Shown: in pieces, positions 42,895-43,665 of the stretch
Position numbering within the stretch: the first letter of the stretch is position 1
How the letters are laid out: each line of letters begins with the position of its first letter
Source of the DNA: Defluviicoccus sp.
GTDB taxonomy: Bacteria > Pseudomonadota > Alphaproteobacteria > MPNO01
DNA: 43,665 bases
Reading direction: 5' to 3'
Assembly: GCA_022826125.1 (NCBI GenBank)
Contig: JAJDVM010000155.1
Span: 1 to 43,665 of the forward strand
Notes under the pieces: model-generated
The model's input: only the letters and a program-made list of their open reading frames with translations
Told to the model about the DNA's origin: nothing
Databases searched by the model: none
Program-made: the position numbers and the translations under genes

Positions 42895-43347
42895 TCACCG
42901 CACAACGATCCTCATCCGCCCACCCCTCGCCTCGAACCCTTCCCGCGAGCCGCGCTCGTCCTTGAGGACGGCGTTGACGATGCGGGGGCGGTAGGTGTCG
43001 GGGTCGGCCGTCTGGCGGTGCGGACCGAGCGCGGCAAGCTGCTCGATGCGAGCCTGGACGCGGACGAGCACGGCGGCGTCGAGGTAGGTGCGTCTCGACT
43101 GCAGACGGACGGCACACAAATGATGGCGGAGCAAGCGCCGGCGCGCTCGCCGACGGCGCAATCGATGGGGTCGAAGGCGTGCCTGCCGCCGTTCCTGGTT
43201 CAGCGGCACGCCCTTCGGATCGCGGGCTTCGGAGAAGACGCGCACGCCGAGACGGTGGATTTTTCCCGTGGCGAGCTCGAAATCCAGGTCGATCACGACG
43301 AACCCGACCGAGGTTGCGCCGATGTCGAGGCCAGGTACTGGCGGCAT
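42895..43347 (-). pseudogene. cas9: Truncated cas9 (type II-C-like): RuvC-I motif and bridge helix only
   Basis: A 150-residue frame. Residues 1-20 (MPPVPGLDIGATSVGFVVID) hold the RuvC-I motif with Asp8 at the same distance from the start as in Parvibaculum-type Cas9. Residues 33-50 (LGVRVFSEARDPKGVPLN) and 51-76, an Arg-rich bridge helix (QERRQARLRPHRLRRRR...), also match those enzymes closely. After about residue 78 the match ends; HNH, RuvC-II/III, REC and PI domains are absent. The last 60 residues (to VNAVLKDERGSREGFEARGG) are unassigned, although the final part faintly resembles the extreme C-terminus of such Cas9s, which would imply an internal deletion. It cannot be a nuclease. ATG 43347 is chosen by alignment; a GTG at 43377 is possible. 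Confidence 0.82.
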
Positions 43348-43354
43348 GCAAGTC

Positions 43355-43495
43355 GGTCCCCAATGCTTTCTTCGCACCGCGGACCATCATTTGCCGCAGC
43401 AAATCGATCCTTCGAGCGGGCTCGCTGCCTCGGGATCATCCACCGGTATCTCAAGCCTCCGCCCCAGGGATTCCTCTGCGAAAGTGGTGTGGCGG
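43355..43495 (+). ncRNA. tracrRNA-like sequence divergent from the cas9 fragment
   Basis: On the strand opposite cas9, GCAAATCGATCC (43399-43410) begins a region that resembles, from memory, the nexus of the Parvibaculum Cas9 tracrRNA (GCAAATTGACCCC...GCGGGCTCGG). The nexus stem here, GATCC-TT-CGAG (43406-43416) with CTCGGGATC (43429-43437), differs in bases from the remembered one but pairs, and both keep the loop core CGGGCTCG. Upstream, 43360-43388 would be the anti-repeat; ATTTGC-CGCA-GCAAAT (43389-43404) is a hairpin. A 3' stem CTCCGCC/GGCGGGG (43457-43463 with 43491-43497) may follow. No repeat array is in the window. The 3' end is uncertain. Confidence 0.5.
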
Positions 43496-43598
43496 GGTGT
43501 TGGGAGAGGTTTTGGGCGCTGGGCGGTGAGAGCACGCACGCTGTGGGCGGCGATTTCGGTCCGATCGGCTCGGATTAATCGAGGTTTTGGGGTTGGTG

Positions 43599-43638
43599 CC
43601 CCCCGGCGATCTTGCAAGAAGGCCGCCGGGGGGGCTTT
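43599..43638 (+). terminator. Strong GC hairpin with short T-run (rho-independent-like)
   Basis: CCCCCCGGCG (43599-43608) pairs perfectly with CGCCGGGGGG (43624-43633), followed by GCTTTGT. The downstream T-rich bases fit only plus-strand transcription, so it could end the tracrRNA-like transcript or a gene that is no longer present. Confidence 0.55.
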
Positions 43639-43665
43639 GTCTCGGTGACGACTAAATCAACTGAG

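Noticed and set aside
42812..43402. 196-residue minus-strand frame overlapping the cas9 fragment
   Set aside because: It is an Arg/Pro-rich shadow frame; the alternative frame carries clear RuvC-I and bridge-helix motifs.
43400..43665. CRISPR array near the cas9 fragment
   Set aside because: No regularly spaced repeats are visible; only one copy of the presumed anti-repeat region exists in the window.

Overview
The window looks like the chromosome (or a large replicon) of a high-GC alphaproteobacterium. The basis is GC-rich coding with strong third-position bias, gene families typical of that class (several TRAP transporters, TAXI receptor, NicX-like dioxygenase, Rieske oxygenase, ornithine-cyclodeaminase-like enzyme, TraA/TrwC-type MobF relaxase) and a Cas9 fragment closest in my memory to the Parvibaculum-type II-C enzymes. 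This placement is inference; no rRNA or other phylogenetic marker is present.

Region 1 (1-7.7 kb) holds catabolic genes and decayed DNA: the 3' end of a NicX/M29-like gene, an SDR, a scrambled sugar ABC transporter, an acyl-CoA ligase, an enoyl-CoA hydratase, an IS66 scrap, a deleted copy of a BMP-type ABC transporter plus RutB-like hydrolase, and a broken DUF3891 gene. Region 2 (7.7-14.4 kb) has an M20 amidohydrolase, an SsuABC/TauABC-like ABC importer, a CocE-type hydrolase and a RidA-family protein. Region 3 (14.4-15.5 kb) is two truncated insertion sequences abutting each other. Region 4 (15.6-27 kb) has two paralogous DctPQM TRAP importers around a two-component Rieske oxygenase, then a TAXI-type TRAP system. 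Region 5 (27-37.2 kb) has a GST, an ornithine-cyclodeaminase-like enzyme and two RutB-like hydrolases flanking an intact BMP-type ABC importer, which is followed by a complete IS5-like element. Region 6 (37.2-43.7 kb) is mobile-element DNA: a triple-HTH regulator, a coupling-protein-like membrane protein without its ATPase, a 987-aa MobF relaxase, small proteins, and at the right edge a truncated cas9 with a tracrRNA-like sequence on the opposite strand.

The metabolic part reads as uptake (six importer systems, one scrambled) of small organic acids, amides and N-containing compounds, followed by hydrolysis (M20, isochorismatase-like, CocE), oxygenation (Rieske) and CoA-thioester processing (ligase, hydratase, SDR). 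Actual substrates cannot be read from the sequence. The strongest unusual signals are (a) the cas9 remnant with a tracrRNA-like element, (b) a direct duplication of the transporter/hydrolase cassette that brackets about 25 kb, one copy decayed and one intact but carrying an IS, and (c) several deletion-fusion pseudogenes.
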